A stretch of 64,000 nt of DNA, from contig JAXGZS010000001.1 of NCBI GenBank assembly GCA_040776805.1, positions 645,775-709,774 of the forward strand, read 5' to 3'. Of the stretch, positions 1 through 9,347 are shown in pieces. Position 1 is the stretch's first letter, and every line of letters starts with the position of its first letter. A program made the translations under genes and the position numbers. The notes below the pieces were generated by a model. The model saw only the letters and a program-made list of their open reading frames with translations, ran no database searches and was not told the origin of the DNA. This stretch comes from UBA7702 sp040776805 (GTDB taxonomy: Bacteria > Bacillota > Dehalobacteriia > UBA7702).

Positions 1-1087
1 TTGTTCTTATTGTTGTATCAATGTAGCTGACGGCCTGGGGGGCGTCGCTTTGAAATTGGTCCGTGGATTTGAAGCCCATCATATCGGAGCGGTCGGTAAC
101 GCTTACGCTGTCATAGGAGCTGGTATACGCCGTTTCGGCGCTATGCTCCGTCTCCTTGCCGGCGACCAGGAAGAAGGTTCCCGCGGCGACCACAAGAAGG
201 GCCGCAATGCTGACCCAAACGGCGGGTTTTCGATAACGCAGCACGTTTTTGACCCGATCTTTGACCCCGATTTCGCCGAAGGCGAGGGGGGTAAAAAAGC
301 CGCGTCCTTTTACTGCCAAAGATAAAAGAGAACCGGCATATGCTGTTCGGATATCCCCGGGATAGCGTTTCATGACGCTTTCATCCGCCGATAGCTCCAT
401 GTCCCGGATCATCAGGGCGTAGCATAGCCACACCAGAGGATTAAACCAATGGATTGCGGTGATGAAAAACGTCAGGGGCTTGATGAGATGATCAAAGCGG
501 CGGATATGTGTCTCTTCGTGGGCTGTAACGTATGTTAGCTCCATCGGTTCAAGCCCGGTGGGCACGTAGATGCGGGGACGGAAAAAGCCCAGGACGAAAG
601 GGGTTTTGATGCGGTCGGTCTCGTAGACGCGGCCTCCCCGGCGCACCGCGGTTCTTACCCTGTATTTTAAGCGCAGATAACCGGTAATGCCATAGGCGGT
701 GAGGACAAGGACGATGCCAAACCAAAGGTAGGCCCCGACGGTAACAGCGGTTTTCATGGGAGTTGCGCTATTTCCCACGGTGGCCGCCGGCAGGGAGCGG
801 ACCATCATATCGTTGACGGTGTCGTCAAGGACAGGGATGCCGCTGGCAATGGCAGGATTCTCGGCATAGGCGATGTTTTGCGGTATGGTCTGAGAATCAA
901 CGGGAACGGCGCTCACCGGTAAGGCGACGGTAAAGGGGCAGATCAGTCGGAAAAATACCACAGCCCAAAGGGCGTATGAGTAGATCTTTGGCGCTTTGGT
1001 CAAGGGCAGGCGGAGCGCGATGACAATCAAGGCGACGAAGCTCGCGCTGAGGCTGATATTTAAAATGCCAATCCATAAATCAGTCAT
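1..1087 (-). CDS. blaR1: BlaR1/MecR1-family M56 membrane metalloprotease sensor, 3' end outside window
   Basis: Integral-membrane zinc protease. In characterised BlaR1/MecR1 systems it senses beta-lactams and leads to inactivation of the partner repressor. Reading the minus strand from ATG at 1087 gives 362 codons with no stop, running off the left edge, so the extracellular sensor domain is not visible. Hydrophobic spans lie near residues 5-30, 38-58 and 115-140. The M56 zinc motif HEETH is at residues 190-194, followed downstream by a conserved ELSADE segment, and a further span lies near 288-310. The start overlaps the stop of the repressor gene (ATGA), so the two are probably translationally coupled. 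Without the C-terminus the inducing ligand is unknown; many clostridial M56 sensors do not respond to beta-lactams. Confidence 0.9.
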   Translation of the reverse strand, partial: MTDLWIGILNISLSASFVALIVIALRLPLTKAPKIYSYALWAVVFFRLICPFTVALPVSAVPVDSQTIPQNIAYAENPAIASGIPVLDDTVNDMMVRSLPAATVGNSATPMKTAVTVGAYLWFGIVLVLTAYGITGYLRLKYRVRTAVRRGGRVYETDRIKTPFVLGFFRPRIYVPTGLEPMELTYVTAHEETHIRRFDHLIKPLTFFITAIHWFNPLVWLCYALMIRDMELSADESVMKRYPGDIRTAYAGSLLSLAVKGRGFFTPLAFGEIGVKDRVKNVLRYRKPAVWVSIAALLVVAAGTFFLVAGKETEHSAETAYTSSYDSVSVTDRSDMMGFKSTDQFQSDAPQAVSYIDTTIRT

Positions 1088-1443
1088 TTTGCCGCCTCCT
1101 CAATCATCTTCTTTATCTGCTCCGCTTCTTCCCGGGAAAGTTTTTTGTCCTGGAGAAAGGCGGCGACGAAGGTGGGTAGAGAATTGTCAAAGCTCTTTTC
1201 CATGATTTGTTCGCTCTCGTATTTTTGCACTTGAAGGCGTTTGATGAGAGAACTGACGACGGCCTCTTCGTTTTTTAAGATGCCCCGCGCCGAAAGGCGT
1301 TTCAGCACCGAGTAGGTGGTGGATTTTTTCCAGCCCAACTCCTTTTGGCAGAGCTTGACCAATTCCGTGGAATTGACGGGCTCCTTTTCCCAAACAATTT
1401 CCATGAGGCGGTATTCTGCGTCGAATATTTTGATCTCCTTCAT
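1084..1443 (-). CDS. blaI: BlaI/MecI-family winged-helix repressor
   Basis: Transcriptional repressor of 119 aa, the normal size for the BlaI/MecI family. The N-terminal winged helix (about residues 5-70) carries family-typical stretches such as EYRLMEIVW and WKKSTTYSVLKRL, in which the recognition helix lies. The C-terminal acidic and basic helices (about 80-119) are the dimerisation region. It is the first gene of an operon with the M56 sensor protease, overlapping it by 4 bp. Two 16-bp palindromes in its own promoter imply autorepression. Start ATG at 1443 follows a purine-rich GGGGG site. In the known pathway the partner protease triggers cleavage of the repressor between the two domains; that step is inferred here from the family. 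Confidence 0.93.
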   Translation of the reverse strand: MKEIKIFDAEYRLMEIVWEKEPVNSTELVKLCQKELGWKKSTTYSVLKRLSARGILKNEEAVVSSLIKRLQVQKYESEQIMEKSFDNSLPTFVAAFLQDKKLSREEAEQIKKMIEEAAK

Positions 1444-1464
1444 GGCGATCCCCCTTCCCGTGAA

Positions 1465-1518
1465 GTCTAAAGTAGTAGACCTTACTGTGAGTCTAACACG
1501 TTAGACCTTTCGTGTCAA
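1465..1518 (-). promoter_or_regulatory. blaI-blaR1 promoter with two palindromic operators
   Basis: On the minus strand TTGACA (1518-1513) is followed after 17 bp by TAGACT (1495-1490). Two related palindromes of the form GTCTA-N6-TAGAC occupy 1491-1506 (covering the -10) and 1465-1480 (just downstream), with centres 26 bp apart. Tandem operators over the promoter are the usual arrangement for BlaI/MecI autoregulation. The half-site differs from the staphylococcal TACA/TGTA core, so specificity is inferred from position. Confidence 0.75.
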
Positions 1519-1531
1519 TCAATAATTGCCT

Positions 1532-1571
1532 AAAAAACAGAACCGCAGGAGGCGTTATCCCGCGGTTCTGT
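1532..1571 (-). terminator. Rho-independent terminator of the activase gene
   Basis: Perfect 10-bp arms at 1562-1571 and 1537-1546 (ACAGAACCGC and its complement) are followed on the minus strand by six T. It lies immediately after the stop of the activase reading frame at 1579. Confidence 0.85.
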
Positions 1572-1578
1572 CATTCTT

Positions 1579-2532
1579 TTAGGGCTGTTTTTTGTTTAGC
1601 TTTTTTTTGGCCACGGCCATCATCAGCTTAATGCGGTTGAGCTGATTGGATTCACTGGCGCCGGGGTCGTAGTCCACGGCGATGATGTTGCTTTGGGGGA
1701 ACTGTCGCCGCAGTTCCTTTAGAGCGCCCCGGCCTGTAATGTGGTTGGGCAGGCAGGCGAAAGGCTGCATGCAGACGATGTTCTCAACGCCGCTTTCGAT
1801 TAGCTCAATCATTTCGCCGGTTAAGAACCAACCCTCCCCGGCCTGGTGGCCTAAGGACACGACACCTTTGGTTTTTTCCGCTATTTTGTCAATAAAACTC
1901 GGCGGGTCAAAACGTTTGCTTTGTTTCAAGGCCTCCCGCAAAGTTTTTCGGGAGCGCTCCAAAACGGCGATGAGCAATTTACCCCAATAGTAGCCGGAGC
2001 GTTTGCCCTTTAAATAGAGGCTTTTGTACTTGGCGTTATAGGCGCAATAGAGGAAAAAATCGAGGAGGGAAGGCATCTTAGCTTCGCCACCCTCTCTTTC
2101 GATCAACTCCACAATATGGTTGTTGGCGTCAGGAGAAAACTTCACTAAGATTTCGCCCACCAGCCCGACTCGGGGTTTCGTTTCATCGTTGAGGGCTAAA
2201 CAGTCAAAATCTTTGACGATGGTGAACATTTCTTTTTTATATTGGCGTACACCGCCCTTCGCCACCGTGACTTTGCCCTTCGCCACCCATTTTTCGTAAA
2301 GTTCCATGGCGCTCCCTGTGACTTTTTCATAGGGGCGTGTGCGGTAGAGGACGTTCATTAGGAGATCACCGTAGTTGATCGCCATAAAAGCGCGTTTGAG
2401 CAGTGTGGGCGTCCACTTCATGCCCGGATTGCTTTCCAGTCCTTGGGCGGAAAGGGCGATTACGGGAATCTGTGCCATACGGCATCTTGCAGCGCTTTTC
2501 TGATAAAGGCAACGTAGTTGGTGGCTCGGCAC
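1579..2532 (-). pseudogene. C-terminal part of acyl-CoA dehydratase activase-related protein, separated by frameshift
   Basis: This frame carries the last roughly 300 residues of the protein begun in the 2366-5842 frame, starting effectively at MAQIPVIAL. The family has one polypeptide of about 1,400 aa, so this is not an independent gene; the apparent start lies in shifted sequence with no ribosome-binding site of its own. The segment RATNYVAFIRKAL, expected between the two parts, is in the third frame, so two separate one-base losses are needed: one in a GGGG run (plus-strand C run 2536-2539) and one near 2480. Everything after the second shift is open to a stop followed by a terminator, suggesting recent damage or a sequence error. 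Confidence 0.8.
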
Positions 2533-5500
2533 TGGCCCCGGTCTGGGACATCATGAGGGAGATGTTATCGAGATCGTATTTGCCACTCTTGAGGGCGTTC
2601 ATCAGTTGGCCCGTCGTTAGAATACAGGGGTAACAGGCGTCGTTGTGGACGTGGCGCAAACCCTCTTCCATGTCTTCGGCGGTCACCTCGGGAATCACTT
2701 CCAGATTATAGCCGCAGGCGTCAAAGGCCACCTGCAAAAACTGAAAGTGGATCGGGGACATCTGAGGAGCTAAAATCGTATGCCGCTTCTTCATTTCCTT
2801 GGTGAAGACGGCTTTCGGCGGCGGGACAAAGGGAACAAAAGGCGTTGTTTCGCGGTTTTGCTCTTTCTGTTCATCAATGGTGACCTTGAGGGAGCGCACG
2901 CGGATGCGGGCGGCGCCGAGATTGTCGCCTTCGTCAATTTTGATGTTCGTATAGACTTTATTGTGGCGTTCCAATATTTCAGCGATCTGATCACTGGTGA
3001 CGGCGTCGAGGCCGCAGCCGAAGGAGGTCAGCTGAATCAGATCAATATCATCTCTGGTGGCGGCGAAGGTCGCGGCGGCATAGAGCCGTGAATGGAAAGC
3101 CCACTGGTCCAGGACGCGCAAGGGGCGCTCCGGCGCCGTCAGGTGAGAAACGCTGTCCTCCGTAAAAACCGCCATGCCTTGATGGGTGATGATATTGGGT
3201 AACCCGTGATTGATTTCCGGGTCGATGTGGTAGGGGCGGCCCGCCAGAATAATCCCGTGCAGATCATGGGCTTCGATAAAGTGAAGGGCTTCCTCGCCTT
3301 TTTGACGCAGATCCGCTTTGAAGGCGTCGTCCTCCCGGTAAGCCTGCTCCACGGCGTCGCCGATTTCTTTGGCCGTGATGCCGAAGTCCCGGAAGGCTTT
3401 GATTAAGCCCTCTTCAAGACGGCTCTTATCCTCTAAAGTGATGATCGGATGCAGGAATTTGATGGCATGATCCCTGATCTGTTCCACGTTGTTTTTGATG
3501 ACTTCGGGATAACCGGAAACCACGGGGCAGTTGAAGTTGTTGTCGCAGTTTTCATCCTCAATCTGCTCGTAGATGGTGCCGGGGTAGAAAATCGTCTCAA
3601 TGCCCCGATTGATCAAAGACACGATATGGCCGTGGACGAGTTTGGCGGGATAGCAGACGGCTTCGGAAGGAATCGTTTCCATGCCCAGCTCAAACATTTT
3701 TTTATCGCTCTTCCCCGAAAGCACGACGCGAAAACCGAGGGCTGTTAAAAACGTGTGCCAGAAGGGATAGTTCTCATAGAGGTTGAGCACCCGGGGAATG
3801 CCGATTTCGCCCCGGGGCGCGTCTTCTTTTTTCAGAGAAGCATAGGAAAACAGCCGCTTGTATTTGTAGTTGAAAAGGTTTGGGATGTCGCTTTTCTTGA
3901 TTTCGATATCGGCCCCGCGTTCACAACGGTTACCGGAGATGAACTGTCTGTTGTCGGTAAATTTCATCACCGTCAGCAAACAGCGGTTGGGGCACTTGTC
4001 GCAGTGGCGGAAGGTCTTTTCGTAGCGGAAATTTTGCAGTTCTTTTTGGCGCATAAGCGTTGTTTGGCGACCCGGTTGATACCGTTCCTTGGCGATGATG
4101 GCGGCGCCGTAAGCCCCCATCAGGCCGGCGATATCGGGACGTACGATTTCCCTGCCGGTTTCCAGCTCAAAGCAGCGCAGAATGGCCTCGTTGTAGAAGG
4201 TACCGCCTTGGGCCAAAATCTTTTCGCCGTATTCCTCGGGACGGCGGATCTTAATGACCTTATACAAAGCGTTTTTAATCACGGAGTAGGAAAGGCCGGC
4301 GGAGATATCCTCAATGGTAGCGCCTTCCTTTTGCGCCTGTTTGACCTTGGAGTTCATAAAGACGGTGCAGCGGTTGCCGAGATCTGCGGGAGAGTTGGAA
4401 TCAATGGCCCGGGCGGCGAATTGATCTACGCTCATGCTGAGGCTGCGGGCAAAGGTATCAATGAATGAACCGCACCCGGAGGAGCAGGCTTCGTTTAAGA
4501 TGATGCTCTCAATGACGTCGTTTTTGATGTGGATGGCTTTCATGTCCTGACCGCCGATGTCGAGGATAAAGTCCACGCCGGGCAAAAAGTGGCTGGCGGC
4601 TTTGTAGTGGGCCATGGTTTCCACTTCGCCGATATCCACTTTGAGGGCAGCCTTGATCAGGTCTTCCCCGTAACCCGTGACCGTGGCGTTGACGATTTTC
4701 GCGTCCGCGGGGAGGGTTTGATAGATTTCGGAAAGAATCTTTACGCAGAGATCCAGAGGTTCCCCTCTGTTGCTTTCGTAGTGGGAATAGACAATGTTTT
4801 TGGCGTCGTCCATCAGCACCGTTTTCGAGGTGGTGGAGCCGGCGTCGATGCCGAGATAGAGGTTACCTTTTGCTTCGGACAGCGGTTTTTGGCCTGCTTT
4901 CGCCCGACTGTGACGTTCTCTGAAAGCGGCGAGTTCCGCTTTGTCGGTAAAGAGCGGTTTTAAACCTTGCTTTTCCGTAATATCGGTGAGATTCAAGGCT
5001 TCAACGCGCTGAATCAGGGCGGACAGGGGCAGCTCTTCCCCGCTGCCTTCTTCTCTGGCCACCAAAGCGCAGCCGTTGGATACGTAATAGTGAGCGTTTT
5101 CCGGCAGAATCGCCGTTTCTTCCGTAAGATTCAGCGTGCGGATAAAGGCTTTGCGCAGCTCCGGCAGAAAGTGAAGGGGTCCGCCTAAAAAGGCGATGTT
5201 GCCGCGAATCGGCTTGCCGCAGGCCAAGCCGCTGATGGTCTGGTTTACCACCGCCTGAAAAATGGACGCCGCAAGGTCTTCCCGGGCAGCACCTTGATTT
5301 AGAAGGGGTTGGATATCGGTCTTCGCGAAGACGCCGCAGCGGGAGGCGATGGGGTAAATGATCTTATAGTATTTGGCCATATCATCCAAACCCTTGGCGT
5401 TGGTGTGCAATAGCAAGGCCATTTGGTCAATGAAGGCGCCGGTACCGCCGGCGCAAGCCCCGTTCATGCGCTGCTCCATCACTTGTCCGAAATAGGTGAT

Positions 5501-5842
5501 CTTGGCATCCTCGCCGCCAAGCTCAATGACGACGTCGGTTTGGGGAATGAAGTACTCCACCGCTTTGGTGCAGGCAATGACCTCCTGTACGAAGTCCACG
5601 CCAATATGCCCGGAAAGACTGAGTCCTCCCGAGCCGGTAATGGCCATTTTGACCTTGATATCACCAAGGGCGTTTTTGGTTTGTTTCAATACATCTTCAA
5701 CTGTGGCGCGAATATCAGAGTAATGCCGCTGATAACAGCGGAAAAGGCAATTATTTTGCTCATCCAGTACAGTTACTTTGACAGTGGTGGATCCGATATC
5801 GAGACCGAGTACAGTTTGGGGAAATATTCTGCTCAAACGCAT
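2366..5842 (-). pseudogene. N-terminal part of giant acyl-CoA dehydratase activase (BadF/HgdC type, two ATPase modules plus DUF2229)
   Basis: Relative of the ATP-dependent activators that inject an electron into 2-hydroxyacyl-CoA dehydratases and benzoyl-CoA reductases; the physiological partner of this giant form is unknown. Two ASKHA ATPase modules are visible: LDIGSTTVKV near residue 14 with GACAGGTGAF near 128, and GIDAGSTTSKT near 330 with EACSSGCGSF near 450. The CxxG motifs match those that bind the shared [4Fe-4S] cluster in HgdC. A Cys-rich KCPNRC segment near 645 precedes a DUF2229-like region. The true frame is lost after SQTG near residue 1105; the last 50 or so residues of this frame are spurious. 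ATG at 5842 follows AAAGGGAG. It is transcribed alone, divergently from the DHH gene. Confidence 0.85.
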
Positions 5843-5980
5843 GCTCCCTTTCTTATACGGTTGAAAGTGCTACCTATATTATATTACTAATGATACAATA
5901 AAAAGCGGGAAAAAGCCATAATAACTTTTGGTAAAACTGTCGCTTTTTGTCAAAGGGAAAAACAAATGTGAAAGTTTCTC

Positions 5981-6009
5981 TTTCCAACGTCAAAGACATT
6001 TGCTATAAT
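5981..6009 (+). promoter_or_regulatory. Promoter of DHH-CBS-CCA fusion gene
   Basis: TTTCCA (5981-5986), 17-bp spacer, TATAAT (6004-6009) with an extended TGC before the -10. An AAGGAGAG ribosome site and the ATG at 6029 follow. A divergent TATAAT for the activase lies on the minus strand at 5883-5878 with no convincing -35. Confidence 0.65.
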
Positions 6010-6028
6010 ATTATTTTAAGGAGAGAAC

Positions 6029-8659
6029 ATGAAAGCGATCATATCCCATCCCAATCTCGATTTTGACGCCCTGGCTTCTATGGTCGCGGCGCAGAAGCTT
6101 TATCCCGACGCGGTCTTGGTCACCGTGGGCAAACCGGCGACGAAAGTAAGAGACTTTATCGTGCTCTACGGTAATTTTATCGAAATCAAAAATTACATTG
6201 ATAAAAAAGATATCGATACGTTGATCATGGTCGATACCCGTTCAAAAAAGCGTCTGCTTGAATTTGGCCGGGTTTTGGAAAACGAAAATATAGATGTGAT
6301 CGTTTACGATCACCACGAAAACAGCGATGACGATATTGTCAACGCAAAGATCCACCATGAAGCCTTAGGCGCCAACGTGACCCAACTCATCGAATTGATC
6401 CGGGAGCGTAAGCTTGCCGTCACGCCTCAGGAAGCCACTGTTTTTGCCCTCGGTATTTACGACGACACCGGTTCCCTGCGCTTTTCTTCGACGACCGAAA
6501 GGGATCTAACGGCTGCGGCCTGGCTGCTGTCACAAGGCGCGAATCTCGACGTGATTTCGGAATTCACAGAGCTTTCTCTCACCGCGGAACAAAGCGAACT
6601 CTTTACCGAACTGCTCAACCACAGCGAAATCCGCACGATCCATAAGAAAGACGTTTTGATCGCCACGGCGGAAACGGAGCGGTTCATCAATGACCTTGCT
6701 TCCCTTACCATGAAGGTGAAGGAGGTTTATGCCGTCGATGCCATCTGCGCCGTGGTACGCATGGAAAACCGCATTCACATCGTGGGCAGAAGCGCGACCA
6801 AGGAAATCAATATCAAGGAAATCCTCGCCGATTACGGCGGCAGAGGCCACATCATGGCCGCCTCCGCCATGCTGAAGGATGCTTCCCTTAACCTTCCTGA
6901 TCTCGCCGAAGCTCTTTTTAAAGCCTTTGCAGAGCGTATTCCATCGCCCCTCACGGTGAAGGAGCTGATGTCGACGCCGGTGAAAACCATCAGTCCCCAT
7001 ATCACCGTTTACGAAGTGGGGGAATACATGCTGCGCTACGGCCATTCCGCTTATCCTGTGGTGGAAAACGACCGCCTGATCGGCATGATCTCCCGGCGTG
7101 ACGTCGATAAATGCAAATATCACGGCTTGGGGAACGTTCCCGTCAAAGGCTATATGTCCCATCATGTGATCACCGTGTCCCCGGATACCTTAGCGGAAGA
7201 CGCCAGGGAACTGCTGATTAAAAAGAATATCGGTCACCTGCCGGTGGTGGAAAACGCTACCTTAATCGGTATCGTAACCCGTACAGATTTACTGCGGACG
7301 TTTTACGGTCAACAGATCGTCGGCGGTCATCAACTGACTTATACGAAAAATTCCACAGGGGAAGAGCGCGTCAATTTATTTCATGCCTTGAAAAAAGCGC
7401 TGCCCGGGGAAATGTTTCAGATTTTGGGCAAGATCTCCGCTTTGGCGGACCGGGAAGGCATCCGGGTTTTTCTCGTGGGCGGCCTTGTCCGCGATTTGCT
7501 GCTGGGGGAAAACAGCGTGGATTTCGATATCGTGGTAGAAGGTGACGGCATTGCCTTTGCCGAAGATATCGCTGTGATGCTCTCGGGGACGATTTCCGCC
7601 TATCCCAAGTTCGGCACCGCCACGGTGCTCTTGAACGGTGTGATCAAAATTGATGTGGCCGGTGCGCGCACGGAGTTTTACGAATACCCCGCCGCCGCTC
7701 CCAAAGTGGAGCAGGGTTCTTTGAAGCAGGATTTGTTCCGCCGGGATTTCACCGTCAATGCCATGGCTCTATCGCTGAATTTTGAAACCTTCGGTCAACT
7801 GATCGATTACTATAACGGCAGAGAAGATCTGCAAAACAAAAAAATCAGGGTGCTGCATAACCTCAGTTTTGTGGAGGACCCTACCCGTATTTTCCGGGCC
7901 CTTCGTTTTGAAGCCCGCTACGGTTTTACCATGACCGAGGAAACCCAAGGTTTTGCCCTGAAAGCCATCGAAGACGGCGTTTTGGCAAACCTCTCCCGCC
8001 GGCGTATCTGGCATGAGACCGACCTTGCCCTACAGGAGGACTGCGCCTTTCAGATTTTGGCAAAGATGGAGCAATTTTGTATTTGGCCGTATCTGTTCCC
8101 CGGTTATGCTTTCGACGCTTCCCTGAAAGACAGCTTCGAAAAAATTGTCGGCGGCAATCCCCTGTTCCAAAAGGTCTTGCGCAAGCCCAACCTGCCTTTG
8201 CTCCGGTTTTTACTGCTTGTTTTTCCCCAGAAACGGGAAGATCTCAACACCTTTTTTGAAGAAGCGCAGCTTCCCCGGGCCTACCGGGACGCGGTGTGGA
8301 GCTTGCAAGACCAGGCCGCCGGGATGACCGAAGAAGACGAGGATTTTTCCGAGCTTACCTGGTATACGTTGATGGCGGAAACCGCAGCCGAGGTGTTGAT
8401 TGCCTTGTACGCGAAAGTTTCGCCCCTTTGGCAGAGGCGGCTGCTGGAAGCGTTTTCCTTTTTCCGCGAACATCGGATTTTCTGTACGAAACAGGATATT
8501 CGCGCACTTGAAGGTTATGAACGGGGAACCATTGAAAACATCCTGACGGATCTTTTGGCGGAAAAGAAAAAAGGAAACGTGCCTACGAAAGAACAAGAGC
8601 TGGCGTATATTCGTGAAAATTTGAAAAACGGGAAATATAAAGGAGAAATTGATGTTTGA
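6029..8659 (+). CDS. DHH phosphoesterase - CBS pair - CCA/poly(A) nucleotidyltransferase fusion
   Basis: An 876-aa three-part protein. Residues 1-300 form a DHH/DHHA1 phosphoesterase with DFDALAS near 11, YDHHENSDDD near 94, GIYDDTGS near 143 and a DHHA1-type GGRGH near 268. Residues 309-425 are two CBS domains (VKELMSTPV and VKGYMSHHV repeats), usually adenine-nucleotide sensors. Residues 460-876 are a class II nucleotidyltransferase with GGLVRDLLLG, the catalytic DFDI pair and RRDFTVNAMAL; such domains add CCA or A to tRNA 3' ends. The fusion is known in several Firmicutes, but how the parts cooperate is not established; tRNA 3'-end or nanoRNA turnover is an inference. It overlaps the next gene by 8 bp. 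Confidence 0.92.
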   Translation: MKAIISHPNLDFDALASMVAAQKLYPDAVLVTVGKPATKVRDFIVLYGNFIEIKNYIDKKDIDTLIMVDTRSKKRLLEFGRVLENENIDVIVYDHHENSDDDIVNAKIHHEALGANVTQLIELIRERKLAVTPQEATVFALGIYDDTGSLRFSSTTERDLTAAAWLLSQGANLDVISEFTELSLTAEQSELFTELLNHSEIRTIHKKDVLIATAETERFINDLASLTMKVKEVYAVDAICAVVRMENRIHIVGRSATKEINIKEILADYGGRGHIMAASAMLKDASLNLPDLAEALFKAFAERIPSPLTVKELMSTPVKTISPHITVYEVGEYMLRYGHSAYPVVENDRLIGMISRRDVDKCKYHGLGNVPVKGYMSHHVITVSPDTLAEDARELLIKKNIGHLPVVENATLIGIVTRTDLLRTFYGQQIVGGHQLTYTKNSTGEERVNLFHALKKALPGEMFQILGKISALADREGIRVFLVGGLVRDLLLGENSVDFDIVVEGDGIAFAEDIAVMLSGTISAYPKFGTATVLLNGVIKIDVAGARTEFYEYPAAAPKVEQGSLKQDLFRRDFTVNAMALSLNFETFGQLIDYYNGREDLQNKKIRVLHNLSFVEDPTRIFRALRFEARYGFTMTEETQGFALKAIEDGVLANLSRRRIWHETDLALQEDCAFQILAKMEQFCIWPYLFPGYAFDASLKDSFEKIVGGNPLFQKVLRKPNLPLLRFLLLVFPQKREDLNTFFEEAQLPRAYRDAVWSLQDQAAGMTEEDEDFSELTWYTLMAETAAEVLIALYAKVSPLWQRRLLEAFSFFREHRIFCTKQDIRALEGYERGTIENILTDLLAEKKKGNVPTKEQELAYIRENLKNGKYKGEIDV

Positions 8660-9332
8660 TTTTAGCATGGGTTGGGTCTTCCAGAAGCTGGCCTTGATCC
8701 CCGCCATTTTGGTCGCCCTGACCTTACATGAGTTGTGCCACGGTTTTGTGGCTTACCGCCTCGGTGATCACACCGCCAAAAGCCAGGGACGATTGAGCCT
8801 AAACCCCTTAAAACACCTGGATCCTATGGGTACTCTCTGTTTGATCTTCGTCGGTTTCGGCTGGGCGAAACCGGTACCGGTGAATCCCTATGCCCTGACC
8901 AAAAAACCCAAAACCGGCATGGCCTGGGTGGCCGCGGCGGGGCCTGCCTCCAACCTCTTTTTGGCGTTCCTCGGCGGGATTTTTCTCCTGCTCTACGTAC
9001 ATGTTGTGGGTTACGCTTGGCTAAGCGGCAGTGAATACAACGCGACCTATTATTTCGGTCTCTTCTTTTTCTATTTTATCCAAATCAATGTTGTCCTGAT
9101 GATTTTCAACCTAATCCCGCTGCCGCCTTTGGACGGTTCCCGGATCGTTTCGGCGTTTCTCAGTCCCGCGCTGCGTTACCGCTATAATTTGATCGAACAA
9201 TACGGCATTTTCATTCTATTGTTACTTTGTATCTTTCCCTTGAACAAGCCACTCATCAGCTATATTTTAACGACGCCGGTGAGTTTTTTGACCAACCTGA
9301 TCTGCTCGCTGGCAGGCATCACGATTTACTAA
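8652..9332 (+). CDS. Site-2 protease family (M50) membrane metallopeptidase
   Basis: Small integral-membrane zinc peptidase of about 226 aa, the short version of the S2P/SpoIVFB family without a PDZ domain. The zinc motif HELCH lies in the first span near residue 27. A second conserved motif, NLIPLPPLDGSRI, near residues 154-166 provides the third ligand. Four to five hydrophobic spans are visible. ATG at 8652 was preferred to the in-frame TTG three bases upstream because AGGAG at 8641-8645 is well spaced to it. The gene is translationally linked to the DHH fusion and precedes trpS, a common clostridial order. The substrate is unknown. Confidence 0.9.
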   Translation: MFDFSMGWVFQKLALIPAILVALTLHELCHGFVAYRLGDHTAKSQGRLSLNPLKHLDPMGTLCLIFVGFGWAKPVPVNPYALTKKPKTGMAWVAAAGPASNLFLAFLGGIFLLLYVHVVGYAWLSGSEYNATYYFGLFFFYFIQINVVLMIFNLIPLPPLDGSRIVSAFLSPALRYRYNLIEQYGIFILLLLCIFPLNKPLISYILTTPVSFLTNLICSLAGITIY

Positions 9333-9347
9333 TCGAAGGAGAATACC

